From the NCBI GenBank assembly GCA_046539045.1, contig JBKHHU010000121.1:1-10533 (forward strand): a stretch of 10,533 nt of DNA, read 5' to 3'. Origin of the DNA: JBKHHU01 sp046539045 (GTDB lineage: Bacteria; Planctomycetota; Phycisphaerae; SM23-33). Shown in pieces: positions 1 to 7,055 of this stretch. Each line of letters begins with the position of its first letter. Position 1 is the stretch's first letter. Position numbers and translations under genes: made by a program. The notes beneath the pieces were generated by a model. That model searched no databases and was not told the DNA's origin. It was given only the letters and a program-made list of their open reading frames with translations.

Positions 1-1
1 G

Positions 2-1879
2 AACATCCGCGAGTACGACCACGAAGTCGGCCACAGCTACCGCTCGCACGTGCCGATCGAGCCGTACCTGTCGGATCAGTGGTACATTGCCGTCAAAAAG
101 CCGATTGCGGAGTGTGGAGTGGCGATTTCGGAGTGGGTCGCCGCTCACGCCGATCTTGTCGACAAACAGGACGATGTGACGTACCTGAAGGGAACCGACG
201 TCCCGGTCAACTCGCTGGCTGGGCTGGCGCTGGCTCCGTTAATGGACGGGCGACTGCGGTTCGTGCCCGATCGCTACGCAAAGAATTACCAGACCTGGTT
301 GGAAAACCTGCGTGACTGGCCCATCAGCCGACAGCTCTGGTGGGGACACCAGATCCCGATCTGGAGCAAGACGGGCGACGACAAGCCGATCCCCGAGGAT
401 GCCGGGAAGGTCCTCTACCGCACTGCCGAGAATGATGAAGGCGAGACGATCACCTACGCCTGCGTCGCGGGTGAGAACAAAGAACTCGAAACGGAGCTCG
501 AAGACGCGGGTTTCCGGCGTGATCCCGATGTTCTGGACACCTGGTTCAGCAGTGCCCTCTGGCCGTTCAGCACGCTGGGCTGGCCGGATGAAACCGACGA
601 ACTGAAGACGTTCTACCCGGGCAACGTGCTGTGCACCGCGCGGGAAATCATCACGCTGTGGGTTTCCCGCATGGTGATGATGGGCCAGTATTGCCTCGGC
701 GATATCCCGTTCCACGATGTGTTCATCCACGCGATGATCCAGGACGGCGAAGGACGCAAGATGTCCAAGAGCCTCGGCAACGGTGTCGACCCGCTGGTGG
801 TGATCGAATCCCACGGGGCCGACGCGATGCGTTTCACGCTGGCGAGCATGACCACGCAGACTCAGGACGTCCGCATGCCGATCGAGAGCATCACCCTCCC
901 GGACGGGCGGGAGGTCAACTCCAGCCCGAAATTCGACCTCGGGCGGAACTTCTGCAACAAGCTCTGGAACGCATCCCGCTTCGTCCTGATGAAACTCGAA
1001 GCCATCCCCGCGTGGGACGACATCGATCCGACGGCCAACCTGGCCGACCGGTGGATCCTCAGCCGCCTGAACAAGACCGTCCGTGACGTGACGAAAGCCC
1101 TGGAGAACTACCGCTACAACGAGCTGGCCGACAGGCTCTACCACTTCATGTGGGACGACTTCTGCGACTGGTACGTCGAGATCGTCAAATCGCGCATCAA
1201 CGAAGGCGAGCAGGCGCCCAAGGCCGTCATCGCGCACGTCATGGACCAGCTGCTGCGCACGCTCCACCCCGTCGCCCCGTTCATCACCGAGGCGATCTGG
1301 GAGAAGCTCAACGAAGTGGCGCCTACCAGAGGCCCGCAGAACGCTACGGCAGAGCAGTACCTCGTCGGTGCCGCCTGGCCGGCGGTGGATGCATCCGTCT
1401 TTGACGACGCAGCAGAGGCCGACTTCGAGCTGATCTGCGAGCTGGTCCGCAACATACGCAACGCCCGCTCACAGCACAATGTCCCCCCAAGCGAGAAAGT
1501 GGACGTGGTTGTCGAGGCTACCGGCGAAACGGCGGAGAAGATTTCCGCCAATGCCGCCCTGCTGGCCGGGCAGGCAAACCTCAACAACGTTACCGTTACG
1601 GACAAGGCACAGGATGTCGGCGCCGACGCTGCAGCCATCGCCCTGTCCGGAATGAAGGCGTATGTGCTCGGCATCATCGACAAGCAGGCCGAGCTGGAGC
1701 GGCTGACCAAACAGAAGGAGCAACTGGTCAAGGGCATCGGCGGTGCGGAAGGAAAACTCTCCAACGAGAACTTCGTGAACAAAGCGCCCGAGCAGGTGGT
1801 CCAGCGGGAACGCGACCGGCTGGCCGAGATGCAGACCGAACTGGCGGCAGTCGAGGAATCGCTGAAAGCGCTGGGGTAG
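2..1879 (+). CDS. valS: Valyl-tRNA synthetase, C-terminal part (5' end outside window)
   Basis: Class I aminoacyl-tRNA synthetase that charges tRNA-Val with valine in the cytoplasm. The frame is open from base 2, so the gene is cut by the window edge. The 625 residues here lack roughly the first third of the enzyme, including the HIGH motif and most of the editing domain. Visible landmarks: the DQWYI segment after the editing domain, WPISRQLWWGHQIPIW, DTWFSSALWPFSTLGWP, and the KMSKS loop at residues 253-257 (bases 758-772). An anticodon-binding helical domain follows (HPVAPFITEAIWEKL). The C-terminus is a charged coiled-coil arm that includes LSNENFVNKAPEQVV; in ValRS this arm contacts tRNA. 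The RMPIESITLPDGREV stretch before GRNFCNKLWNASRF looks longer than in common bacterial ValRS, judged from memory. No U-tract terminator follows. The next gene has its own promoter, so the two are probably separate units. Identification is very secure. Confidence 0.97.
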   Translation, partial: NIREYDHEVGHSYRSHVPIEPYLSDQWYIAVKKPIAECGVAISEWVAAHADLVDKQDDVTYLKGTDVPVNSLAGLALAPLMDGRLRFVPDRYAKNYQTWLENLRDWPISRQLWWGHQIPIWSKTGDDKPIPEDAGKVLYRTAENDEGETITYACVAGENKELETELEDAGFRRDPDVLDTWFSSALWPFSTLGWPDETDELKTFYPGNVLCTAREIITLWVSRMVMMGQYCLGDIPFHDVFIHAMIQDGEGRKMSKSLGNGVDPLVVIESHGADAMRFTLASMTTQTQDVRMPIESITLPDGREVNSSPKFDLGRNFCNKLWNASRFVLMKLEAIPAWDDIDPTANLADRWILSRLNKTVRDVTKALENYRYNELADRLYHFMWDDFCDWYVEIVKSRINEGEQAPKAVIAHVMDQLLRTLHPVAPFITEAIWEKLNEVAPTRGPQNATAEQYLVGAAWPAVDASVFDDAAEADFELICELVRNIRNARSQHNVPPSEKVDVVVEATGETAEKISANAALLAGQANLNNVTVTDKAQDVGADAAAIALSGMKAYVLGIIDKQAELERLTKQKEQLVKGIGGAEGKLSNENFVNKAPEQVVQRERDRLAEMQTELAAVEESLKALG

Positions 1880-1987
1880 AGCGTCACGGCGACAGGCAGT
1901 GAGGGCAAACGGGCGCCGACTTCCGAGCGGCTCCGCGGTGCCTGCAGCCGTTTACCGGATGCGACCATGCCCGCGGTATGGCGTCGG

Positions 1988-2006
1988 GGTCCGCGTCGCG
2001 CGGACC
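1988..2006. repeat. GC-rich hairpin downstream of valS
   Basis: Perfect 8-bp stem (GGTCCGCG / CGCGGACC) around a 3-base TCG loop, lying in the 275-bp gap between valS and the nuclease-family gene. No T tract follows on either strand, so it is not a classical intrinsic terminator. It could stabilise the valS 3' end or be chance in GC-rich DNA. Confidence 0.35.
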
Positions 2007-2078
2007 TGGACAGCCGCCGCCGGTCTCGCCGTCCTCACTTGCGCCGATTGGCTTTGACCTTTCCTGCTCTCCGCGTCC

Positions 2079-2087
2079 TGCTACAAT
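2079..2087 (+). promoter_or_regulatory. Extended -10 promoter for the bifunctional-nuclease gene
   Basis: The bases read TGCTACAAT, matching an extended -10 (TGN followed by TACAAT, 5 of 6 to consensus). A TTGACC at 2054-2059 lies 22 bases upstream of the hexamer, too far for a standard -35, so the TG extension probably does the work. Predicted transcript start is near 2094, giving a leader of about 60 nt. A strong Shine-Dalgarno (GGGAGGTG around 2143-2150) precedes the ATG at 2155. Confidence 0.5.
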
Positions 2088-2154
2088 GGATTGTGCCGTT
2101 GCGGATGTTCTCCCGCCGCGGGATTCGTTGACGCTCAGCAGAGGGAGGTGCGTC

Positions 2155-2760
2155 ATGAACGTACCCATGGAACTGTCCAGAATTCTCATCAGCGAGACCG
2201 GTGATCAGCAGATCATCTTTCTCAAGGAGAAAGCCGGCCCGCGTACGTTCCCTATCATGATCGGCATCGCCGAAGCCATCGCAATCGAACGTCGCCTCAA
2301 GCACATACCCACTCCCCGCCCGATGACGCACGACCTGCTTGCCTCGATCATCGAACACCTCGGCGGAACCGTCGAAAAGATCGTTATCAGTGATCTCCGC
2401 GACCACACGTTTATCGCCACGCTGTTCATCCGACGGGACGGCGAACTGATGGAAGTCGACTCCAGGCCGTCCGATGCGATCGCGCTGGGAAGCGCCTTTG
2501 ACACGCCGATTTACGTGGCTGAGCACGTTCTGAGCGAGGTGGTCGGCGAACCCACTACCCGGGCAGAACGAATCGATATGCTCCGCCAGCGCCTGGCAAT
2601 GCTCAGCCAGCGTATGGGGGAGTATGAAGACCGGCTCAGCGATCAGGAATTCCTGTCCCAGGCCCCGGAGGAGTTGATCGCCGAGCACCGCCGGCAGGTG
2701 CAGGAAATGCAGACCGAGTATGACGCCATTCAGGAAGTGCTGGACAAGTTCGGGGGCTGA
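2155..2760 (+). CDS. Bifunctional nuclease (DUF151) family protein with ValRS-like C-terminal coiled coil
   Basis: A 201-residue cytoplasmic protein. Residues 1-130 form a bifunctional-nuclease/DUF151 domain: MELSRILISETGDQQIIFL, then FPIMIGIAEAIAIER, PRPMTHDLL, and the late SRPSDAIALG with PIYVAEHVL. Some members of the family are reported to have DNase and RNase activity, but the role in bacteria is unclear. The ATG at 2155 was chosen because it follows a good Shine-Dalgarno and matches the usual family start; the frame is open further upstream, but that part looks non-coding. Residues 136-201 are an added helical, charged tail. Its last 40 residues align without gaps to the last 40 of the adjacent ValRS, with 16 identities including F....AP-E and EMQTE. 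Family members are usually about 130-140 residues, so the tail is an extra domain. By analogy it could bind RNA or tRNA. The 3' end is 17 bp from a convergent gene. Confidence 0.9.
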   Translation: MNVPMELSRILISETGDQQIIFLKEKAGPRTFPIMIGIAEAIAIERRLKHIPTPRPMTHDLLASIIEHLGGTVEKIVISDLRDHTFIATLFIRRDGELMEVDSRPSDAIALGSAFDTPIYVAEHVLSEVVGEPTTRAERIDMLRQRLAMLSQRMGEYEDRLSDQEFLSQAPEELIAEHRRQVQEMQTEYDAIQEVLDKFGG

Positions 2761-2777
2761 CCTCTACCCGGCCGGAG

Positions 2778-4265
2778 CTATTCCACCTCGAAGATGCCCA
2801 ACGAGATGACTTTCCCTTTGGGGTTGTAGTAGTGCGCGCTGAACCGCCCCCTGCCGACACTCGTGATCGTCAGACCGTAGCGATCATTCTCACGGGCAAG
2901 GCGACGCTCGGCGCTGTCGGGGCCTGCGTTGGCAGCGTTGTTGATTTTGGAGAAATGCCCGACGAACGTCATCAGACTGTCCCGCGAGTCCTCGACCCAC
3001 CGATCAGTCGGCCGGTACTCACCGTCATCTGCGGGCCTGCCCGGGTACACCTTGGCCTCTGCCTTCCCATTTTCATAGAAAATCAGCCCGCCGTACGCCC
3101 CCCGCCTGTCGTTGCGGTCGCGGCGAGCAAGGGCCTCCAACCCGGCGATGACTTTCGGCTTCTCAAGCATCCTGTTGACCAGGAGCAGGTTCCAGAGGTC
3201 GGCCATGTTCAGGTCCGTACGTTGCCTCCAGAAATCCCTGCTGACCGGGGGTTGCCCTCCGATACCGTTGGCGTGTCGCCTGGAGCGGACCGCCTGCCCG
3301 ACCTGCCGAATAAGCGCCTCTCGCGATAGCTCCACGTGATCGGGGTCCGTCGCCAGCCCGTGCAGCAGGTGGAAATCCCGGATGCCGAATTGATATCCGG
3401 TCTGGCGGGACCATCGCTGGGCAAGGCGGCTGGTGAGGTCGAGGTCCTCCCGGTGGTTGCGGTAAGCGTTGGCCAGCATCCGGTACTGTTGGCGGGTATC
3501 GGGCAGGTACTCGAACCAGTTCTCGAACAGCTTCAGTGCCGCCACCGCCTCCGAGGCCGATGACATGCCTTTCAGCCGTTGACGGAGCGTCTCCTTGCCC
3601 AGACGGGAAACCAGGATCTCCAGGGCCGCCCCCACCTGCTCAAACTCCGGCTGGGCCAATTTGTCCAGCAACACCTGATCCCAGTACCGTCGGCCTCCGA
3701 TCGTGCCGACGATCTCACGGAACACGCGATCGTTCGCCTCCCCTGTGGGCTCCTCTGCCCAGGCGGCCAGGACTACCGGCAGGGCTGCCTCGTGGGGGTT
3801 CCGCTCCAGCCATCGCAGCAGCTTCTCTCGCAGACGACTGCCTGCAGGCAGTTCCGGCAGCATGCCCACCACCAGGCCGGACATCTCCGCGTAATTGCGG
3901 TCCAGCAGGAATTCCATGATCCGCATCCGCAGGCTTTCGGAGATATTCTTCCTGCTCAACAGGCTCGCCAACTGGCGACGAGCGGATTCCTTCTCATTGC
4001 CCAGCATCGCCACCACTTCCATCGACTGCCTCCGGCGGAGATCGGGCAGGGTGTCATCCATGACTCGCTGGAGATTGTGCAACAGGACGACCTCCGGCGG
4101 GTATGACAGACGGTCCGACTCCGGCTGATTGCGGTAGTCACTGACGGTAGTGGGCACCTGCTGGACCCGCTGGGCCCCGCACCCTGCCGCCACAGCTGCG
4201 ACAAAGCCAAGAAGAATGACGGCGAGCGTTCGCGTGGGACGGTTGTACACTGGTTTCGTTCTCAT
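2778..4265 (-). CDS. Putative helical-repeat lipoprotein of unknown function
   Basis: A 495-residue protein, not confidently recognised. Starting at 4265, it begins with MRTK, a hydrophobic stretch (residues 14-27) and AVAAGC, a plausible lipobox with the lipidated cysteine at 29. This suggests a membrane-anchored protein facing the periplasm. The in-frame extension upstream of 4265 would bury the signal, so this start is preferred; GGAAG sits about 6-10 bases before it. Residues 55-385 are rich in Leu, Arg and Glu, with helix-turn-helix spacing reminiscent of HEAT or TPR-like repeats. Residues 386-495 look like a separate alpha/beta domain: GGLIFYENGKAEAKVYPG, then GHFSKINNAANAGPDS, ending FSAHYYNPKGKVISLG. 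The order of elements faintly recalls JAB/MPN-like folds, but a full metal-binding HxH motif is absent. It is divergent from tyrS and convergent with the nuclease-family gene. Function unknown. Confidence 0.8.
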   Translation of the reverse strand: MRTKPVYNRPTRTLAVILLGFVAAVAAGCGAQRVQQVPTTVSDYRNQPESDRLSYPPEVVLLHNLQRVMDDTLPDLRRRQSMEVVAMLGNEKESARRQLASLLSRKNISESLRMRIMEFLLDRNYAEMSGLVVGMLPELPAGSRLREKLLRWLERNPHEAALPVVLAAWAEEPTGEANDRVFREIVGTIGGRRYWDQVLLDKLAQPEFEQVGAALEILVSRLGKETLRQRLKGMSSASEAVAALKLFENWFEYLPDTRQQYRMLANAYRNHREDLDLTSRLAQRWSRQTGYQFGIRDFHLLHGLATDPDHVELSREALIRQVGQAVRSRRHANGIGGQPPVSRDFWRQRTDLNMADLWNLLLVNRMLEKPKVIAGLEALARRDRNDRRGAYGGLIFYENGKAEAKVYPGRPADDGEYRPTDRWVEDSRDSLMTFVGHFSKINNAANAGPDSAERRLARENDRYGLTITSVGRGRFSAHYYNPKGKVISLGIFEVE

Positions 4266-4311
4266 GCGGTCTTCCGGAATCGGGTCACCTGCCGGCGGAA
4301 ACGGAAGCTGC

Positions 4312-4317
4312 ATTGTA
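4312..4317 (-). promoter_or_regulatory. Candidate -10 box for the lipoprotein gene
   Basis: On the minus strand this reads TACAAT, about 47 bases before the ATG at 4265. The -35 region at 17-bp spacing (TTTCTC) is weak, so the call rests on the -10 alone. Confidence 0.3.
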
Positions 4318-4401
4318 CACACAGCACAGGAGGAGAGAAAGCAGACGATCTGCCGTTCAATTCTCCTGCCCGCCACGCACCGCCGCTTCCGCTGTTGGCT
4401 G

Positions 4402-4430
4402 TTGCCTTTTCCCCCGGGCGTGAGTAGACT
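4402..4430 (+). promoter_or_regulatory. Candidate tyrS promoter placing the transcript start almost at the start codon
   Basis: TTGCCT (4402-4407) and TAGACT (4425-4430) are separated by exactly 17 bases; each matches consensus at 4 of 6. The predicted start of transcription (about 4436-4437) is only 4-5 bases before the tyrS ATG at 4441. This agrees with the absence of any Shine-Dalgarno before that ATG and suggests a leaderless or nearly leaderless mRNA. Confidence 0.35.
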
Positions 4431-4440
4431 GACCGACCTT

Positions 4441-5661
4441 ATGACTACCTTGACAGATGACCAACTGAAACAGCAGGTGCTGCTGCTGACCCGCGGCAGC
4501 GAGGGGCTTTATACTCAACAGGAACTGGAGCAGCGCCTCAAAGACGCCGCCGGCGAGGGTCGGCAACTGCGCGTCAAGCTCGGAATGGATCCGACCTCGC
4601 CGGACATCCACCTCGGTCACTCCGTGGTGCTGCGAAAAATGCGCCAGTTCCAGGATCTTGGCCACAAGGCCGTGCTGATCATCGGCGATTATACCGCCCG
4701 CGTCGGCGACCCGACCGGACAGAACAAGACCCGTCCGGTGCTGACCGGCGAACAGATCGAAGCCAACGCGAAGACCTACTTCGAGCAGGCTGGGCGGATT
4801 CTGGATACGTCCGAGGACAAACTCGAAGTCCGTTACAACAGCGAGTGGCTCCGCGAGTTGAGCTTCGCCGACGTGATCAAGCTGTGCGGCCAGATGACCG
4901 TCGCCCGCATGCTGGAACGCGATACGTTCGAGATTCGCTACAAGGCCGGCGTGCCGATCGGGGTCCACGAGTTCCTCTACCCGCTCATGCAGGGCTACGA
5001 CAGCGTCTGCATTGACTCGGACGTCGAACTCGGCGGGACCGACCAGACGTTCAACAACCTTACCGGCAGGCAGTTGCAGGAACACGCCGACCAGAAGCCG
5101 CAGATCGTTCTGGTCATGCCGATTCTTGTCGGACTCGACGGCACGGAAAAGATGAGCAAGTCCAAGGGCAACTACATCGGCGTGACCGAAGGGCCTAACG
5201 AGATGTTCGGGAAGGTCATGTCGATCCCCGACGAGCTGATGGACAACTACTACACGCTCCTGACCGACGTGCCGCGTGAGGAAATCAACACGCTGACAGA
5301 CCCGAACAAGACCCACCCCCGCGACGCCAAGGTGCGACTCGGTAAGGAGATCGTGAGGTTCTACCACGATGCTGCCGCTGCCGACGCCGCCGCTGCGGAG
5401 TTCGCCCGCGTGTTCAGCAAGGGCAACATGCCGACCGACATGCCCGAAGTCAACGTCCCCGCCGGTGGGATGAACATCATCGACCTGGTCGTCGCTGCCG
5501 GATTCGCCAAGAGCAAAGGCGAAGCCCGCCGACTCATCAAGCAGGGCGCCGTCAGCCTCGAAGGCGAGAAAGTCACCGACATCGAAGCCGATGTCACGCC
5601 CGAGGACGGTCACGTGCTGAAAGTCGGCAAGCGACGCTTCGCGAAGATCGTGGTGGCGTGA
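4441..5661 (+). CDS. tyrS: Tyrosyl-tRNA synthetase
   Basis: Class I synthetase that attaches tyrosine to tRNA-Tyr in the cytoplasm; 406 residues, normal for the bacterial enzyme. The Rossmann catalytic domain carries the HIGH signature as HLGH (residues 57-60), LGGTDQ (198-203) in the tyrosine/ATP pocket, and KMSKS (237-241). An S4 RNA-binding domain ends the protein (about 345-402; KSKGEARRLIKQGAVSLEG). Residues 310-320 are an Ala/Asp-rich linker. The ATG at 4441 fits the usual N-terminus (MTTLTDDQLKQQ). A GTG 21 bases upstream is in frame but has no ribosome-binding site either. There is no Shine-Dalgarno before 4441, and a candidate promoter ends just upstream, so a leaderless mRNA is possible. 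It is divergent from the lipoprotein gene and ends before a two-way terminator. No T-box leader is visible. Identification is very secure. Confidence 0.98.
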   Translation: MTTLTDDQLKQQVLLLTRGSEGLYTQQELEQRLKDAAGEGRQLRVKLGMDPTSPDIHLGHSVVLRKMRQFQDLGHKAVLIIGDYTARVGDPTGQNKTRPVLTGEQIEANAKTYFEQAGRILDTSEDKLEVRYNSEWLRELSFADVIKLCGQMTVARMLERDTFEIRYKAGVPIGVHEFLYPLMQGYDSVCIDSDVELGGTDQTFNNLTGRQLQEHADQKPQIVLVMPILVGLDGTEKMSKSKGNYIGVTEGPNEMFGKVMSIPDELMDNYYTLLTDVPREEINTLTDPNKTHPRDAKVRLGKEIVRFYHDAAAADAAAAEFARVFSKGNMPTDMPEVNVPAGGMNIIDLVVAAGFAKSKGEARRLIKQGAVSLEGEKVTDIEADVTPEDGHVLKVGKRRFAKIVVA

Positions 5662-5729
5662 GGAAGACAGCAGCAAGCCGCTAGCTGGACCGCAGGCTGC
5701 AGTCGATAGCTGCCACGCAGAGCCAATTG

Positions 5730-5770
5730 AAAAAAGGCCCGCAACCATCTCTGGTCGCGGGCCTTTTTTT
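5730..5770. terminator. Bidirectional intrinsic terminator between tyrS and fba
   Basis: A hairpin with GGCCCGC / GCGGGCC arms (5736-5742 and 5757-5763) continues inward (AACC with GGTC, one mismatch). It is flanked by six A bases on the left and seven T bases on the right. It therefore ends both the rightward tyrS transcript and the leftward aldolase transcript, whose stop codons lie 68 and 22 bases away. Confidence 0.93.
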
Positions 5771-5792
5771 CTGCTTCGTCCGAAAGAGCGAC

Positions 5793-6812
5793 TTACTTGT
5801 AGAAGTCGATCATTTCCTTGGTGCTCTTGACGGGCACCTTCCCGGCCTGGCCGGCCTGGCCGAAGGCGATCATGCGGGCCTTGCAGACCTCTTTCATCGC
5901 TTCGCGGGCGGGGCCGAGATACTTGCGGGGGTCGAATTCTTCGGGCTTCTGGCTGAAGACACGGCGGATGGCACCGGTGATCGCCAGACGGTTGTCGGTA
6001 TCGACATTGACCTTGCGGACACCGTGCTTGATCCCGCGCTGGATTTCTTCGACCGGCACGCCGTAAGCAGGCTTCAGGTCGCCGCCGAATTCGTTGATGA
6101 TCTCGCGGAGTTCCTGCGGGAGGCTGCTGGAGCCGTGCATGACGATGTGGCAGTTCGGCAGACGCTTGTGGATCTCTTCGATCACGTCCATGCGGAGCAC
6201 GTCGCCGGTGGGCTTCTTCGTGAACTTGTAGGCGCCGTGGCTGGTGCCGATGGCGACGGCAAGTGCGTCCACGCCCGTCTCGGCGACGAACTTCTCTGCC
6301 TGCTCGGGGTCTGTCAGGTGCTCCATCGCTTCTTCCTGACTCAGACCGGCGCCGTGGCCGTCTTCGATCCCACCGAGGGTGCCGAGTTCGCCTTCGACGC
6401 TGATCCCACGTGCGTGGGCGGCGTCGACGACTTCCTTGGTCACCTGTACGTTCTGTTCATAGCTGTTGGGGGTCTTGCCGTCTTCGCTCAACGACCCGTC
6501 CATCATCACGGAGGTGAACCCGTTCTCAATGGCGCTCATACAGGTTTCCGGGCTGTTGCCGTGATCCTGGTGCATGACGATCGGAATGTTGGGGTTCAAC
6601 TCCGCCGCGGCCAGCATCAGGTGCCGCAGGTAGTTGTCGTTGGTGTACTGCCGGGCGCCACGGCTGGCTTGGACGATGACCGGGGAATCGGTCTCGGTGG
6701 CAGCTTCCATGATCGCCTGGATCTGTTCCATGTTGTTGACGTTCAGCGCGGCGACACCGTAGTCGTTCTCCGCAGCATGGTCCAACAGCACTCGCATCGG
6801 AATAAGTGGCAT
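5793..6812 (-). CDS. fba: Class II fructose-bisphosphate aldolase
   Basis: Zinc-dependent aldolase that interconverts fructose 1,6-bisphosphate with dihydroxyacetone phosphate and glyceraldehyde 3-phosphate in glycolysis and gluconeogenesis. The 339 residues are full length. Visible: NVNN near the start (24-27), MHQDHGNS (80-87, with catalytic Asp83 and zinc ligand His84), SVMMDGS (101-107), the VEGELGTLGG loop, TSHGAYK (190-196, ligand His192), VMHGSSS (224-230, ligand His226) and NVDTDNRLA (269-277, substrate phosphate binding). The length and the EGELGTLGGIEDG loop suggest the subtype called Calvin-cycle type (CbbA-like), but no RuBisCO or other cbb gene is in view, so a glycolytic role is more likely. 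The start at 6812 is set by AGAGGA about 5 bases upstream. The gene is transcribed alone and ends at a shared two-way terminator. Confidence 0.97.
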   Translation of the reverse strand: MPLIPMRVLLDHAAENDYGVAALNVNNMEQIQAIMEAATETDSPVIVQASRGARQYTNDNYLRHLMLAAAELNPNIPIVMHQDHGNSPETCMSAIENGFTSVMMDGSLSEDGKTPNSYEQNVQVTKEVVDAAHARGISVEGELGTLGGIEDGHGAGLSQEEAMEHLTDPEQAEKFVAETGVDALAVAIGTSHGAYKFTKKPTGDVLRMDVIEEIHKRLPNCHIVMHGSSSLPQELREIINEFGGDLKPAYGVPVEEIQRGIKHGVRKVNVDTDNRLAITGAIRRVFSQKPEEFDPRKYLGPAREAMKEVCKARMIAFGQAGQAGKVPVKSTKEMIDFYK

Positions 6813-6880
6813 TGTTGTCCTCTTTGTCTTTGCACTACATCGGGAACCGGTTTACCTTGATAGAGCGACCGGCCGGGGCC

Positions 6881-6914
6881 GGGCTCATACGGGCGAGGCA
6901 TTATAAGTGAGCCC
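6881..6914. repeat. Inverted repeat bracketing the fba -10 box
   Basis: GGGCTCA (6881-6887) and TGAGCCC (6908-6914) are exact inverted copies separated by 20 bases. The candidate fba -10 hexamer lies between them. A 9-base direct repeat, GGCCGGGGC, flanks the pair at 6871-6879 and 6917-6925. The arrangement could be an operator, or simply GC-rich coincidence. Confidence 0.35.
6900..6905 (-). promoter_or_regulatory. Perfect TATAAT -10 box for fba
   Basis: The minus strand reads TATAAT, identical to the sigma-70 -10 consensus, giving a predicted leader of about 80 nt before the fba ATG at 6812. No clear -35 is seen at 16-18 bp spacing, so an activator or non-standard contacts may be involved. 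Confidence 0.45.
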
Positions 6915-7055
6915 AAGGCCGGGGCATAGTCGTTTTTCCCATTTTCTTGCAGGCGGTTTTGCACGCGACAGGAAACGCGGGAACTTTTCGCGGCCTCGCC
7001 CGACTCATTCCAAAAGGATGCCTCGGGGGGTAAGGCTCCACAGGAACATGCTACC

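Noticed and set aside
239..1267. Long open frame (342 codons) antisense to valS
   Set aside because: It lies wholly within the clear ValRS gene, its translation has no family features, and such antisense frames are expected from GC-rich codon bias.
1978..2154. Upstream in-frame extension of the bifunctional-nuclease protein
   Set aside because: The extension is Ser/Pro-rich, spans the promoter and Shine-Dalgarno, and lies outside the usual family start.
4357..5748. Long open frame (463 codons) antisense to tyrS
   Set aside because: The opposite strand encodes an intact, well-conserved TyrRS; the antisense translation is a low-complexity H/V/D-rich shadow.
5727..6860. Long open frame (377 codons) antisense to the aldolase gene
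   Set aside because: It crosses the terminator and the whole aldolase gene and shows no recognisable domain.
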